Assembly: GCF_018118585.1 (NCBI RefSeq)
Contig: NZ_CP069421.1
Location: 2,108,001-2,172,000 of the forward strand
DNA length: 64,000 bases
Reading direction: 5' to 3'
Source: Aristaeella lactis
Lineage (GTDB): Bacteria > Bacillota > Clostridia > Christensenellales > Aristaeellaceae
The translations under genes were made by a program, and so were the position numbers. This document shows, piece by piece, positions 23,621-32,642 of this stretch (position 1 is the first letter of the stretch; the number at the start of each line of letters is the position of its first letter). The notes below the pieces were generated by a model. The model did no database searches. It was not told the origin of the DNA and saw only the letters and a list, made by a program, of their open reading frames with translations.

Positions 23621-24661
23621 TCAGCCTTGCGCGTTCATCAGCTGATCCAGCCTGGCGATCTCCCGCCGGGGCCACTTCACATCATTATCCTCTTCCGTCA
23701 TTCCGTATCCGGAGATCAGGGTATCGGCGATCAGCTCCCAGGCTTCTTTCGCTTCCGCGCATCGTCCCAGTTTCTTGTACAGGAACGCCAACGAATAGAT
23801 CATATCCAGCTTGCGCGGTTCTTCCGTCTGCGCGTCATACGCGTTTTTGAAGCACTCTATGGCCTTCTCATATTCATTGATCCGGTTGAACCGTTCCCCG
23901 GCTTCCTGCTGTCCCAGCCAGTCATCACCGGGGATACTGCTCCAGATCTCCCTGGCCTTTTCCTCTTCTCCCCTGGCCAGCGCGATATCCCCGAGGAGCA
24001 CCTCTTTCATATACCGGTTTTCTCCTTCAAACCGCACCGCGTTCAGCAGCTCTTCCGCCCGGTCAAAGTACTTCTTGTCCGTCATGGCTTCGATCAGCAT
24101 AAAATACAGGTGCCTGTTCTGCGGATACTTCCTGGCATAAGGCTCACAGACCCGGATGAACCAGTCATTGTCACTGTGCTGTTTATACCCGTTGCCGCCG
24201 CGCACGGAACGGTACAGGAAATAGATCTCCTCATCCAGCGGGCTGAGTTCCATGGCAGTCTCCAGCATACGTCCTGCAGCCAGCAGATCCGTATTGGTCT
24301 TCTCCAGGTATACCCTGGCATACCGTTTGATCGCGCCGATATCCTTCGGGTTTTCCTGCAGGATCCCGTCCAGGACCCGCTTCGCGTAGGCATAATTCCG
24401 GTCTGTCATGGTTTCCCGCTGCAGCATGGTATCGATCCGTTCCAGCTCATCCTCGCGGTCAACGGAAAACAGTTCGTCGATCCTGACCCCGAAGAATGCC
24501 GCCAGTTCCGGCAGCAGGGTGATATCCGGCATGGTGGCTCCCGTTTCCCATTTGCTGACCGCCTGGTATGAAATGCCGAGGTGTCCGGCCAGTTCCTCCT
24601 GGGTGACTGAGTGCTCTGTCCGGAGGCGTTTGATCACGCTTCCCACATTCATATTCATTCT
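23621..24661 (-). CDS. XRE-family regulator with C-terminal TPR-like repeats
   Basis: 346 residues; start ATG 24661 with GGAGGG seven bases upstream, which removes an unlikely 22-residue extension. Residues 3-62 are an XRE helix-turn-helix (QEELAGHLGISYQAVSKWETG). The rest is helical with tetratricopeptide-like pairs (AYAKRVLDGILQENPKDIGA, KAIECFKNAYDAQ), the architecture of regulators that sense a small peptide or partner protein. It is the gene just upstream of the phage head block, so it could control it; this is inference. Common as a stand-alone regulator in Clostridia. Confidence 0.82.
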   Translation of the reverse strand, partial: RMNMNVGSVIKRLRTEHSVTQEELAGHLGISYQAVSKWETGATMPDITLLPELAAFFGVRIDELFSVDREDELERIDTMLQRETMTDRNYAYAKRVLDGILQENPKDIGAIKRYARVYLEKTNTDLLAAGRMLETAMELSPLDEEIYFLYRSVRGGNGYKQHSDNDWFIRVCEPYARKYPQNRHLYFMLIEAMTDKKYFDRAEELLNAVRFEGENRYMKEVLLGDIALARGEEEKAREIWSSIPGDDWLGQQEAGERFNRINEYEKAIECFKNAYDAQTEEPRKLDMIYSLAFLYKKLGRCAEAKEAWELIADTLISGYGMTEEDNDVKWPRREIARLDQLMNAQG

Positions 24662-24880
24662 GTATCCCTCCATATCAGTTATGTCAGCTGACAGTTGAAT
24701 CATAACCTGTTTTTTATCCATTATCAATAACTGTATGCTTTAGAATACTCAACCGGTAATTGAGTCGCAGGTTTGCCACACTCCGCAAAATAACCGCCCG
24801 TATTTGTCCCGATTTGTACTGTTTTATATGTACATTTCTGCCTATACTCATCCTGGTCACCGGAATCCCTGAGCCCTCCG

Positions 24881-25711
24881 GTGATGAACCGAAAGATGAG
24901 AAAGGTATTAACGGTATTCCTGGTACTCCTGCTTCTGCCGGCCATCGCGCTGGCGGATCTGGAAGTCCATTTCCTGGACGTGGGCCAGGGCGACTGCGCC
25001 GTGGTTCTGTGCGACGGCGAGGCCATGGTCATTGACGGCGGCCCCCGGGCTTCCGCGGGGATGGTCTACCGGTATATCCGGGAGACCCTTGGCCTTCGCC
25101 ATATCGATTATGTGATCTCAACCCATCCCCATGTGGATCATGTGTACGGCCTGTCCTCCGTGCTGAACGCGGCACCGGCGGACCTTCTGCTTTCTCCGGT
25201 CCGGGAGTGGGATTCCAAAGCCTTTGAGTATGTGCTGAAATACGCCGCGAAGCAGGGAACTCCCCTGGCTGTTCCGGCTGTCAGCGATACGCTGCGGCTG
25301 GGCGGCGCCGTTGTCACCGTCCTGCACTGCTGGCCGGAGGCGGTCAGTGAAAGCCGCACCAATGACGCCTCCATCGTGCTTCGGATCGATTACGGAAAAA
25401 CTTCCTTCCTTTTCACCGGGGACGCGGAAGACTGGTCTGAGTATATGATGCTGGACGCCGGCGCAAACCTGAAAGCGGATGTCCTGAAGGTTTCCCACCA
25501 CGGAAGCAGCACCGCCAGCACTAAACCTTTCCTGGAGGCTGTGCAGCCCTCCTGGGCTGTGATCTCCGTCGGAAAAAACAATGAATACGGCCACCCGCAC
25601 CGGCAGGTACTCGAGCGGCTGGAAAAGATCGGAGCAAAAACGCTCCGCACGGACGAGCTGGGGACCATCGCCTTCCGGAGCGACGGCGACCGGCTTCAGG
25701 TACTGAACTGA
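24881..25711 (+). CDS. Secreted ComEC-like metallo-beta-lactamase-fold hydrolase
   Basis: 276 residues with a signal peptide (MRKVLTVFLVLLLLPAIALA). The core resembles the ComEC C-terminal domain: HFLDVGQGDCAVV, THPHVDHVYGL (HxHxDH metal motif) and VSHHGSSTAS, so it likely is a metal-dependent phosphodiesterase or nuclease outside the cytoplasm. Start uncertain: GTG 24881, ATG 24884 or ATG 24896; no clear ribosome site. The neighbouring promoter region is 24728-24880. Confidence 0.82.
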   Translation: MMNRKMRKVLTVFLVLLLLPAIALADLEVHFLDVGQGDCAVVLCDGEAMVIDGGPRASAGMVYRYIRETLGLRHIDYVISTHPHVDHVYGLSSVLNAAPADLLLSPVREWDSKAFEYVLKYAAKQGTPLAVPAVSDTLRLGGAVVTVLHCWPEAVSESRTNDASIVLRIDYGKTSFLFTGDAEDWSEYMMLDAGANLKADVLKVSHHGSSTASTKPFLEAVQPSWAVISVGKNNEYGHPHRQVLERLEKIGAKTLRTDELGTIAFRSDGDRLQVLN

Positions 25712-25728
25712 CAATTCCCCGGCCGTTC

Positions 25729-25757
25729 TTGTCAATCCGGGCTTTTCCCGATACAAT
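25729..25757 (+). promoter_or_regulatory. Promoter of the phosphoesterase gene
   Basis: TTGTCA, 17-base spacer, TACAAT. Confidence 0.6.
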
Positions 25758-25793
25758 AGCCGTATCAGATCGAAGAACAGCGGGGTGACGGAT

Positions 25794-26489
25794 ATGAAGA
25801 TTGTTCTCCTGGCGGACCTGCACGGGAACATGACCGCGACAGAAGCCATGGAGCGGGAGCTGGAAAAGATCCGGCCGGACGATATATGGTTCCTCGGGGA
25901 CGCGGTTGGCAAGGGCCCGGAAAGCGACAAGACCTGCGACTGGGTCCGGGCCCATTGCAGTCACTGGGTCGCCGGCAACTGGGACCGGGGCCTGAGCAAT
26001 GAAAAGGACCAGGATACTTTCTATTCCCGGCAGATCGGTCCGGAACGGTTCGCGTGGCTGGACTCCCTGCCGCTGGAAGACGAGCTGACCATCGCCGGCA
26101 TGCGGTTCCGCCTGGTGCACGGCCGCTTCCTGGATCCGCTTTACCTGAGCTTTGATCCGGATGAAAAACTCCGGGAAGGATTCAAATTCCGCGACGGCCG
26201 CCCGGAGGCGGACGGTCTCATCTGCGCTGACAGCCACAGGCCTTTTGTCCGCCCGCTGGAAGGCGGATACGCGCTCAACACCGGCAGTGTCGGCGACAAC
26301 CTCAGCCTTCCCAGGGCCCACGCGCTCCTGCTGGAAGGGGAAAAAGACGGCGGCCCGCTGAACATTACCATTCTTTCCGTTCCCTATGATAACCAGAAGG
26401 CCGTGGATACCATAGATCTATATCCGGACCTTCCGATGAAGGAAGCCTTCCGGAAAGAAGTGCTGACCGGCATCTACTCCCGGTTCTGA
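25794..26489 (+). CDS. Calcineurin-like metallophosphoesterase
   Basis: 231 residues. N-terminal DLHGN at about residues 8-12, FLGDAVGKGP, the metal-binding GNWDRG (GNHD equivalent) and later NTGSVGDNLSLPR are the YfcE/MJ0936-type phosphoesterase motifs. Cytoplasmic phosphodiesterase of unknown substrate. ATG 25794 chosen over GTG 25785. Confidence 0.88.
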   Translation: MKIVLLADLHGNMTATEAMERELEKIRPDDIWFLGDAVGKGPESDKTCDWVRAHCSHWVAGNWDRGLSNEKDQDTFYSRQIGPERFAWLDSLPLEDELTIAGMRFRLVHGRFLDPLYLSFDPDEKLREGFKFRDGRPEADGLICADSHRPFVRPLEGGYALNTGSVGDNLSLPRAHALLLEGEKDGGPLNITILSVPYDNQKAVDTIDLYPDLPMKEAFRKEVLTGIYSRF

Positions 26490-26500
26490 AAAGCATCACA

Positions 26501-26538
26501 AAACACCCGCGGGACTCATTGTCCCGCGGGTGTTTTTA
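26501..26538. terminator. Bidirectional terminator
   Basis: Strong stem of about 14 bp (26502-26515 with 26521-26534) with A- and T-runs on both sides; serves the phosphoesterase and the convergent secreted protein gene. Confidence 0.9.
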
Positions 26539-26552
26539 TGGGAGAACTGTTT

Positions 26553-27617
26553 TTATTTGAATACCGCGTCGATCAGTTTGCCGTCGATCGCGTTGATATA
26601 GGCCCAGTGGCGGTTTCTTCCCCGCCATGTGTACGAAATCTGCCAGGTTGGAGTAAAAACCATGCCATCTTTTTTGTTCTTTGCGTGTACAGGCATATAA
26701 GTCAGCGAGATCTTGTCCAGGGAATCCGCCGTCCTGCGGCTTTCGCTGGCAGCCAGTTCTTCATAGAACCGGGCCGCCGCCTCATCTGGAGAGATCAGTT
26801 CCGCCGGGGTATCCACAATTTCCTCTCTCCGGTACTCTGCGCCGAAATATGCGTCTTCAATTCCCCGGCTGGTGACATACAGCTCAAGATGATAATCATG
26901 GTAGCTGATGCGGGGTGATCCCAGCAGCGTATAGAGCAGGAAATAGCCTTCATCTTCAGCCGTGGCAGTCGAATAATCCAGCATATCGCAGTTTCTGCGG
27001 CCTTCATCGAACCGGAAACGGTTGTATTCCTCCCCGATGGTCCGGATCCGTTCCAGATCCATGTCCAGCGCATAGGCGAGCTCGTAGCCCTGATCCTCCA
27101 TGCCCACCCTTGCGATAAAGGTTTCCGCCGCCTGCCGGGCTTCCGCCAGGGAAATCAGCGTCAGCTGTTCGTGTTCCAGCTTCACTCCCCGGGCATACTC
27201 CCGCATTCCGGTATAAGCTGCGTTGGCCAGCCGGGTGATGGCGCTCGGAAGTGCGTGCTGATTGTACATTTCCGGCTCAATCTCCGGGTTTTCCTCCCGT
27301 TCAGCCCAGTTAATCTCAATCATTTCATCCGTGTATTCAGAATAACTGATGGATTCCGGATAACAGAACAGTTCCGCGTGATCGTTAAAGAAGGCTCCTG
27401 TATCCCACTTTTCGGTGATTCCGCTCTGGTTCAGCCATTCCGGCTGCATCACGGACGTGAAGTCGTTTTTGACCGCCCGGTATACGGGCAAGGTGCCTGT
27501 CTCCTTATATTCCTCAGGAACCACAAGCTCGTATTCCGCAAATGCCGGCATGGCGGCAGCGGAGCACAGCAGAATCAATACAGTCAGAAAAGAAAGTATT
27601 CTGGTATATTTACGCAT
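26553..27617 (-). CDS. Secreted PepSY-like protein, third gene of an ECF module
   Basis: 354 residues; GGAGGATACC before the ATG; signal peptide ending MPAFAE. No certain family; the end TPTWQISYTWRG...YINAIDGKLIDAVFK resembles a PepSY or YcdB-like unit (aromatic strand, 'iNA.tG.li'). It lies 58 bp after an anti-sigma gene, forming a sigma/anti-sigma/secreted protein set, and the plus-strand set at 33871-36800 ends with a protein of the same size and end pattern. Role possibly sensing or inhibiting the anti-sigma; that is inference. Confidence 0.65.
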   Translation of the reverse strand: MRKYTRILSFLTVLILLCSAAAMPAFAEYELVVPEEYKETGTLPVYRAVKNDFTSVMQPEWLNQSGITEKWDTGAFFNDHAELFCYPESISYSEYTDEMIEINWAEREENPEIEPEMYNQHALPSAITRLANAAYTGMREYARGVKLEHEQLTLISLAEARQAAETFIARVGMEDQGYELAYALDMDLERIRTIGEEYNRFRFDEGRRNCDMLDYSTATAEDEGYFLLYTLLGSPRISYHDYHLELYVTSRGIEDAYFGAEYRREEIVDTPAELISPDEAAARFYEELAASESRRTADSLDKISLTYMPVHAKNKKDGMVFTPTWQISYTWRGRNRHWAYINAIDGKLIDAVFK

Positions 27618-27675
27618 TTTCAGGTATCCTCCGTCAAATCGTCCTGCAGCCTGTCAGCTGCTTTTCGTCTTTTTA

Positions 27676-28458
27676 TTATGTCCGGCCGTCCATGAATTCA
27701 GGGGTAAAGGAAACGATCCAGGTCTGGTAAGCCCCTTTCCCTTCATCCACTTCACCCTCCGCCGTCCATTCGTCCACCTGAGCAAACATCTCCATCTGGT
27801 ATACCGTACCTTCTTCCAGCGTATAATCAGTCGCTTCAAAGCAGAAGGTAATGCTTCCGTCCTCGTTGTATTCCTGGTCAAAACCCACGTTGTCCAGGAT
27901 GTCCATAGTGCCTTCATCCATGCCGATCGTACTCGGCCTGCAGTCCACGGACAGCAGCCGTCCTCCGGCGGCCTGCGCGCGGCTGATCAGCACCCGGTAT
28001 TCCTCATCCAGGGCATCCTCATCCGTCCAGTCCGCGGCAAATGTCATTTCCATGGGGACCAGCTCGTCTTTTCCGTCCTTTGCCCTGGCGGTTCCGACTG
28101 CATAGATCCCGTTGTCCCGCCAGATCACTTCATCCAGGGTAAAGTCAACGCCGTCCAGGGTAACGGTTTCCCCGATCGCGGCAGATTTCCCGTCCTTCAG
28201 CCATTCAGCAAAATCTTCTCCATACTCGTTTCCGAAAAACTCCACCACCCGGGAGGAAAACAGGGCGTATGCCGTTCCGATCAGGGCAAGGCCCAGGATA
28301 ATACTCAGTACAAGGGTAAGGGATATCCTTTTTTTCACAGGTTCTTCTCCTTTCGCGTTGGCAAGAACCCGCTGCGCGAGCCACGGATCTTCCTGTACAT
28401 ACGCGAAGGAGCTGCTGACCGCTTCCTGAACCCGTTTCTGTTCTTCATGCAAGGTCAT
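27676..28458 (-). CDS. DUF4179-type anti-sigma factor, membrane anchored
   Basis: 260 residues. Starts at ATG 28458 inside the 3' end of the sigma gene (14-bp overlap), which implies coupled translation. N-terminal about 50 residues cytoplasmic (sigma-binding side), one membrane helix at about 52-72 (ISLTLVLSIILGLALIGTAY), then an extracytoplasmic beta-rich domain with GETVTLDGVDFTLDEVIW. This is the common layout of clostridial ECF partners. Confidence 0.8.
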   Translation of the reverse strand: MTLHEEQKRVQEAVSSSFAYVQEDPWLAQRVLANAKGEEPVKKRISLTLVLSIILGLALIGTAYALFSSRVVEFFGNEYGEDFAEWLKDGKSAAIGETVTLDGVDFTLDEVIWRDNGIYAVGTARAKDGKDELVPMEMTFAADWTDEDALDEEYRVLISRAQAAGGRLLSVDCRPSTIGMDEGTMDILDNVGFDQEYNEDGSITFCFEATDYTLEEGTVYQMEMFAQVDEWTAEGEVDEGKGAYQTWIVSFTPEFMDGRT

Positions 28459-28966
28459 GATGATCACTTCCTTCCATAGCAAAGCGCAGTTTGTTTCTTG
28501 CGCGGTTCAACCGACCGCCCACAGCCTGCCGGGAAATCCCCAGCGCTTCGGCGGTCTCTTCATATGTCATTCCCTGAAGCCAGCAGAGCAATGCGACTTC
28601 CCGCAGCTTGACGGGCAGGTTCATGATCTCTGTGGTCAGGTCATCGTCTTCCTGCCGGGCCGGGGCCGGCCTGTCGGTAATCATATCCGGCGTGACCGCC
28701 CGGTCCATATGTCTGAACCATCCGGATCTGTGCAGGTTCTTGCAGGTGTTGATCGCGATCCGCGTCAGCCATGTTTTTTCCGTCGCGTCCGCCCTGAAGC
28801 TGTCCAGGTTCCGGTAGGCCTTGATAAATGTTTCCTGTACCGCGTCCTTTGCCAGTTCCTCATCATGCAGATACATGATGCACAGCCGCAGCAGCGGCAG
28901 CTGGTACAGGGCTACCATGCGTTCTATTCTTTCCTCTTTACTGTCCGGGCCCATGACAGTTTCCAT
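28445..28966 (-). CDS. ECF RNA polymerase sigma factor
   Basis: 173 residues; ATG 28966 with AGGAGGTGAGG. Region 2 is visible (LCIMYLHDEELAKDAVQETFIKAY...F) and region 4 as LREVALLCWLQGMTYEETAE and a helix-turn-helix GISRQAVGGRLNRARNKL. Directs transcription after release from the membrane anti-sigma encoded next. Targets unknown. Confidence 0.92.
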   Translation of the reverse strand: METVMGPDSKEERIERMVALYQLPLLRLCIMYLHDEELAKDAVQETFIKAYRNLDSFRADATEKTWLTRIAINTCKNLHRSGWFRHMDRAVTPDMITDRPAPARQEDDDLTTEIMNLPVKLREVALLCWLQGMTYEETAEALGISRQAVGGRLNRARNKLRFAMEGSDHHDLA

Positions 28967-29130
28967 GGCAGCCTCACCTCCTGTCTCATCGGGGCTGTGC
29001 CTTGCGTTTTGTTCTCCCGGCTCAGCCCGTTCACACATTAGACACAGGATAACATAAAAAACGCAACATGCCCGCGAAAAACTTTTTCTGTTCTCCTGCT
29101 GCCCTTTGGGAGCCTGTATGGCGAAAGCCA

Positions 29131-29159
29131 TTGACAAACAAGGAATCTGGCGCTATAAA
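29131..29159 (+). promoter_or_regulatory. Promoter of the COG0523 pair
   Basis: TTGACA, 17-base spacer, TATAAA: close to the vegetative consensus. I see no clear Zur operator beside it. Confidence 0.7.
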
Positions 29160-29209
29160 AAGGAGTGCCGCCGCGGTTCGCGGCGAGCGTAAGGAAAGAA
29201 GGATCATCC

Positions 29210-30409
29210 ATGGTAAAGGTAAACGTGATCTCCGGCTTCCTCGGAGCCGGTAAGACGACACTGATCAAAAAACTGCTGGGCGGCCGCCTGAAGAATGAAA
29301 AGGTTGTGCTGCTTGAGAACGAATACGGTGAAATCGGCATTGACGGCGGCTTCATGAAGGACGCCGGCATCACAGTGACGGAGCTGAACGCCGGCTGCAT
29401 CTGCTGCACCCTGGCGGGTGACTTCCAGGCCGCTGTGGACCAGCTGATCGACACCTATCATCCGGACCGCATCCTGGTGGAGCCCACCGGCGTCGGCAAG
29501 CTGAGCGAGATTCTCTCCGCGGTGGAAAAAGCGAAAGAGCGCCACACGGATATCGAGACCGGCGGAAGCGCCACCGTGGTGGATGCCGGAAAGTGCCGCA
29601 TGTATATGAAGAACTTCGGTGAGTTCTTCCTGGACCAGGTGAAGAGTGCCTCCACGGTGATCTTCAGCCGCACCCAGCTGCTGGACGCCGCCCGGGTGGA
29701 AAAGAGCCGCCAGCTGATCGCCGAAGCCCATCCTGATGCCCGGATCATCACCACCCCCTGGGATGAGATGGACGCGGACTTCATGCTGGACGTGATCGAG
29801 AACGGCAAGCCCATCTGGTTTGCCCCGCTGGATGATGACGATGATGACGACGAGGATGAGCACGAGCACCACCATCATCACCATGATCACGATGACGACG
29901 ATGAGGATGAACATGAACACCACCACCATCATCACCATGATGACGACGATGACGATGATGAGGATGAACATGAGCATCACCATCACCATCACGACGATGA
30001 TGACGATGACGATGACGACGATGATCACGATCATGAGCATCACCATCATGAACACGGCGAAGGCTGCACCTGCGGCTGCCATGACCATGACCACCACCAT
30101 CACCACCATCACCACGGAGAAGGCCACGACGCGGACGAAGTCTTCGGCAACATCGGCCTGGAAACCGCGCAGCGGTATGAAAAGGACGAGATCCGCGGCA
30201 TGCTGGAGAAGCTCTCCGATGAAGAGGAATACGGCAAGGTGCTGCGGGCCAAGGGTATCCTGCAGACCGCGGCAGGCAGCTGGTTCCAGTTTGACTATGT
30301 GCCCGGCGAGATCGACATGCGGGACGGCAGTGCGGACTACACCGGCCGCCTGTGCGTGATCGGCGCCGACCTGAACGAAAAAGCGCTGACGGAGTTGTTT
30401 CATCTATGA
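29210..30409 (+). CDS. COG0523 (CobW/YjiA-type) metallochaperone GTPase with Asp/Glu/His tract
   Basis: 399 residues. Walker A GFLGAGKTTL, the metal-binding GCICC motif, EPTGVGK (switch) and SRTQLLDAA (base recognition) define a G3E-family metal chaperone, which loads zinc, cobalt or nickel into enzymes using GTP. Between the GTPase domain and the C-terminal CobW_C-like part (from about 310) lies a tract of about 100 residues of Asp/Glu blocks and His blocks in three to four copies plus a CTCGC site, surely a metal-holding segment. The tract is low complexity and likely variable. Stop overlaps the start of the next gene (ATGA). Confidence 0.9.
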   Translation: MVKVNVISGFLGAGKTTLIKKLLGGRLKNEKVVLLENEYGEIGIDGGFMKDAGITVTELNAGCICCTLAGDFQAAVDQLIDTYHPDRILVEPTGVGKLSEILSAVEKAKERHTDIETGGSATVVDAGKCRMYMKNFGEFFLDQVKSASTVIFSRTQLLDAARVEKSRQLIAEAHPDARIITTPWDEMDADFMLDVIENGKPIWFAPLDDDDDDDEDEHEHHHHHHDHDDDDEDEHEHHHHHHHDDDDDDDEDEHEHHHHHHDDDDDDDDDDDHDHEHHHHEHGEGCTCGCHDHDHHHHHHHHGEGHDADEVFGNIGLETAQRYEKDEIRGMLEKLSDEEEYGKVLRAKGILQTAAGSWFQFDYVPGEIDMRDGSADYTGRLCVIGADLNEKALTELFHL

Positions 30410-31356
30410 TCAGAAGATTTGTGCCGGTATACCTGATCACCGGGTTCATTGAAAGCGGCAAGACAACCCTGGGCCTGACCGTGCTGGCGAACGAACGCTT
30501 CACCAACGGCGGCAACGTGCTGATCCTCTGCTGCGAAGAAGGCGAAGTCGAGTGGGATGACAAGAGCCTGAAGGACCACAAGGGCATCCTGGAGGTCCTG
30601 GACAGCGCCGATGACCTGACCACCGAACGTCTGGCCCAGCTGGACAAGCGGTATGAGCCCACCTGCGTGATCATGGAATACAACACCATGTGGGGTCTGG
30701 AGAAGCTGGATGAGATCATGCTTCCCCGGCTGTGGGACTGGGCACAGGTGGTCACTACCGCCGATGCCACCACCTTCGACAACTACATGACCAACATGCG
30801 CAAGCTCCTCACCGACCCCATGAAGACAGCGGATATGATCTATGTGAACCGCTGCGGGGAGGACTTTAACAAAGGCAGCTGGCGCAAGCAGCTGCGCGCC
30901 ATGAACAGCGCCGCCACCATCATGTTCGAAAACCTGGACGGCACGGTGGATGACGGCATCCGGGATGAGGACCTGCCTTATGACATGAAGGCGGACGTTA
31001 TCCGCATCTCCGATGAGCAGTTCGGCCTGTTCTACGTGGACAGCATGGATCATCCGGAGCGCTACGACGGCAAGGTGGTCAGCCTGGTTGGCCAGGCCTG
31101 GCGCCGCCGGGAGTTCCCGAAGGGCTTCTACTATTTTGCCCGGGAAGCCATGACCTGCTGTGCCAACGATATCGCCCCCTGCGGCTGGGTCTGCAAGGGC
31201 GAGCGCACCCCGGACAACAAGACCTATTTCAGCCTGACCGCCCGCTGCAAGATGGTACAGGGGCCGGACGGCCAGACCGCCCTGATGCTCAACGAGCTGA
31301 AGTGCGAACGGGCCAAGGCACCCCGGGAAAACCTGGTCAACTTTGTGAACCTGTAA
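30406..31356 (+). CDS. COG0523-like GTPase fused to a DUF1980/TIGR03943-like C-terminus
   Basis: 316 residues, ATGA overlap with the previous GTPase, so translated together. Walker A GFIESGKTTL and a CC pair (LILCCEEGEVEWDD) correspond to the G3E layout, but the typical NKxD is replaced by VNRCGED. The C-terminal third (FYYFAREAMTCCANDIAPCG then WVCKG) resembles the 'CCaaDa' end of the DUF1980 (TIGR03943) proteins. Likely a metal-handling partner of the first GTPase; metal unknown. A terminator follows. Confidence 0.78.
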   Translation: MIRRFVPVYLITGFIESGKTTLGLTVLANERFTNGGNVLILCCEEGEVEWDDKSLKDHKGILEVLDSADDLTTERLAQLDKRYEPTCVIMEYNTMWGLEKLDEIMLPRLWDWAQVVTTADATTFDNYMTNMRKLLTDPMKTADMIYVNRCGEDFNKGSWRKQLRAMNSAATIMFENLDGTVDDGIRDEDLPYDMKADVIRISDEQFGLFYVDSMDHPERYDGKVVSLVGQAWRRREFPKGFYYFAREAMTCCANDIAPCGWVCKGERTPDNKTYFSLTARCKMVQGPDGQTALMLNELKCERAKAPRENLVNFVNL

Positions 31357-31367
31357 AACGTTCTGTC

Positions 31368-31411
31368 CGGACGGGATGTTCCGTGTGAACCTCCCGTCCG
31401 TTTTCTTTTTT
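31368..31411 (+). terminator. Terminator of the COG0523 pair
   Basis: 9-bp stem (31368-31376 with 31392-31400), 15-base loop, TTTTCTTTTTT. Confidence 0.82.
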
Positions 31412-31452
31412 GGTAAACACACAAAAAGGACGAAGGAAACTCCCGGGTTGGT

Positions 31453-31482
31453 TTGCAAAGGAACGTCCGGAAGGCGTATAAT
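31453..31482 (+). promoter_or_regulatory. Promoter of the secreted protein and degV genes
   Basis: TTGCAA, 18-base spacer, TATAAT. Confidence 0.55.
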
Positions 31483-31529
31483 AGGATGATTATTCTTTTA
31501 CGCACACACCGTGAAAGGAGATGCTGATC

Positions 31530-32612
31530 ATGAAGCGAGCGCTTACACTGCTGTGCGCGGTCATGCTGGTGCTGCTGCCTCTGGCAGGCGCCCATGCCGC
31601 AGGCAGTCCGAAGAACGGATATATCCTGCCCGAAGAACTGAAAAAGATCCCCGCGAAGGCATCCGCCGTCGCCCTGCCGGAAGGGCTTCCGGAGCCTGCC
31701 CGTGTGACAGAGTTTTCCGTCAGTGATGCCGGCCGCCTGACCCTGACACTGGACCGGGAAGTCCCGAAACTGGTTGTGACGGAGATCAATTTTGTGGAAG
31801 CAACGGAGAACACCATTTTCTCCAAAAAGAACACCGATTCCGCCGTTGCCCACCGCACCGGCAATGAAGACAGCATTTTCAACGTCTACATCTACTGGAA
31901 CGGGGATACCGGCCTCACCCAGGAATACAACACCTGGAACGGTCCGCTTGAGTTCGTGCGTGCCTCCCTTTCGGATGACGCGGACGGAGCCGACGCGGAA
32001 TATGCTTTCCGGGAAGACGGCACCCTGATCAGCGAAACCCGCACCGTGGAAGATACAAAAGACCGTTTTGTCCGTACGGTAACCTTCGGGGAAGACGGCA
32101 AGGCCGAAAGCTGCATAGTCAGCTGGCGCCAGACAGGCTTCGGCGGTTATGTCCTGGATGCCGAGTTTTCCCCGGACGGGAAGCTGACCGGGCTGGAATG
32201 CCGCACGGATGAAACCACCGTTGTCCTGCGCAGCGCGGCGCTGGACGCGGATGACAGGACCAAGCTGATCCTGCGGGAAAACTGTTATGACCCCGTCGGT
32301 TTCGATGAAGCGGTCATGGCAAAATACCGCGGCATTTCAAAGGCAGCCATGAGCTACGCCACCATGACGGACCTTCCGCCGATGGAGGAAGCTGACGCGA
32401 AGAAAGCGAAGGATGCCCGGATCTGGGTGCTGACCTTCGGTGACTTCTTCGATTATCAGGAATATGTGTTCATCACGAAGGATCCCCTGTTCATCCTGAA
32501 GGATAAAAAGGCTGTTCCGAACAGCAAGGCGAAGGACCTGAACGGAGATCCGATCGATTTCAGCGCCATGCCCGCGGTGGAAACACCCGCGTTTGAAGCG
32601 CCCCGGTTTTAA
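31530..32612 (+). CDS. Secreted protein, unknown function
   Basis: 360 residues; the ATG at 31521 directly abuts GGAG, so ATG 31530 is the better start. Signal peptide (MKRALTLLCAVMLVLLPLAGAHA). Mature part is beta-rich (RLTLTLDREVPKLVV; TVTFGEDGKAESC repeats of a FGEDGK..S...... type, like hydrophilic beta-hairpin repeats); no family recognised. 30 bp before degV, likely the same transcript. Confidence 0.65.
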   Translation: MKRALTLLCAVMLVLLPLAGAHAAGSPKNGYILPEELKKIPAKASAVALPEGLPEPARVTEFSVSDAGRLTLTLDREVPKLVVTEINFVEATENTIFSKKNTDSAVAHRTGNEDSIFNVYIYWNGDTGLTQEYNTWNGPLEFVRASLSDDADGADAEYAFREDGTLISETRTVEDTKDRFVRTVTFGEDGKAESCIVSWRQTGFGGYVLDAEFSPDGKLTGLECRTDETTVVLRSAALDADDRTKLILRENCYDPVGFDEAVMAKYRGISKAAMSYATMTDLPPMEEADAKKAKDARIWVLTFGDFFDYQEYVFITKDPLFILKDKKAVPNSKAKDLNGDPIDFSAMPAVETPAFEAPRF

Positions 32613-32642
32613 ATCGTAATACCGAAGGGAGATGTCTGGAGT

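Noticed and set aside
29131-29209. Zur operator before the COG0523 pair
   Set aside because: No convincing inverted repeat of the Zur type could be seen beside the TTGACA/TATAAA promoter.
29204-30403. 399-codon open frame antisense to the COG0523 gene (Val/Met-rich)
   Set aside because: It mirrors the Asp/His simple-sequence tract of a clear GTPase; no ribosome site and no sensible domain.
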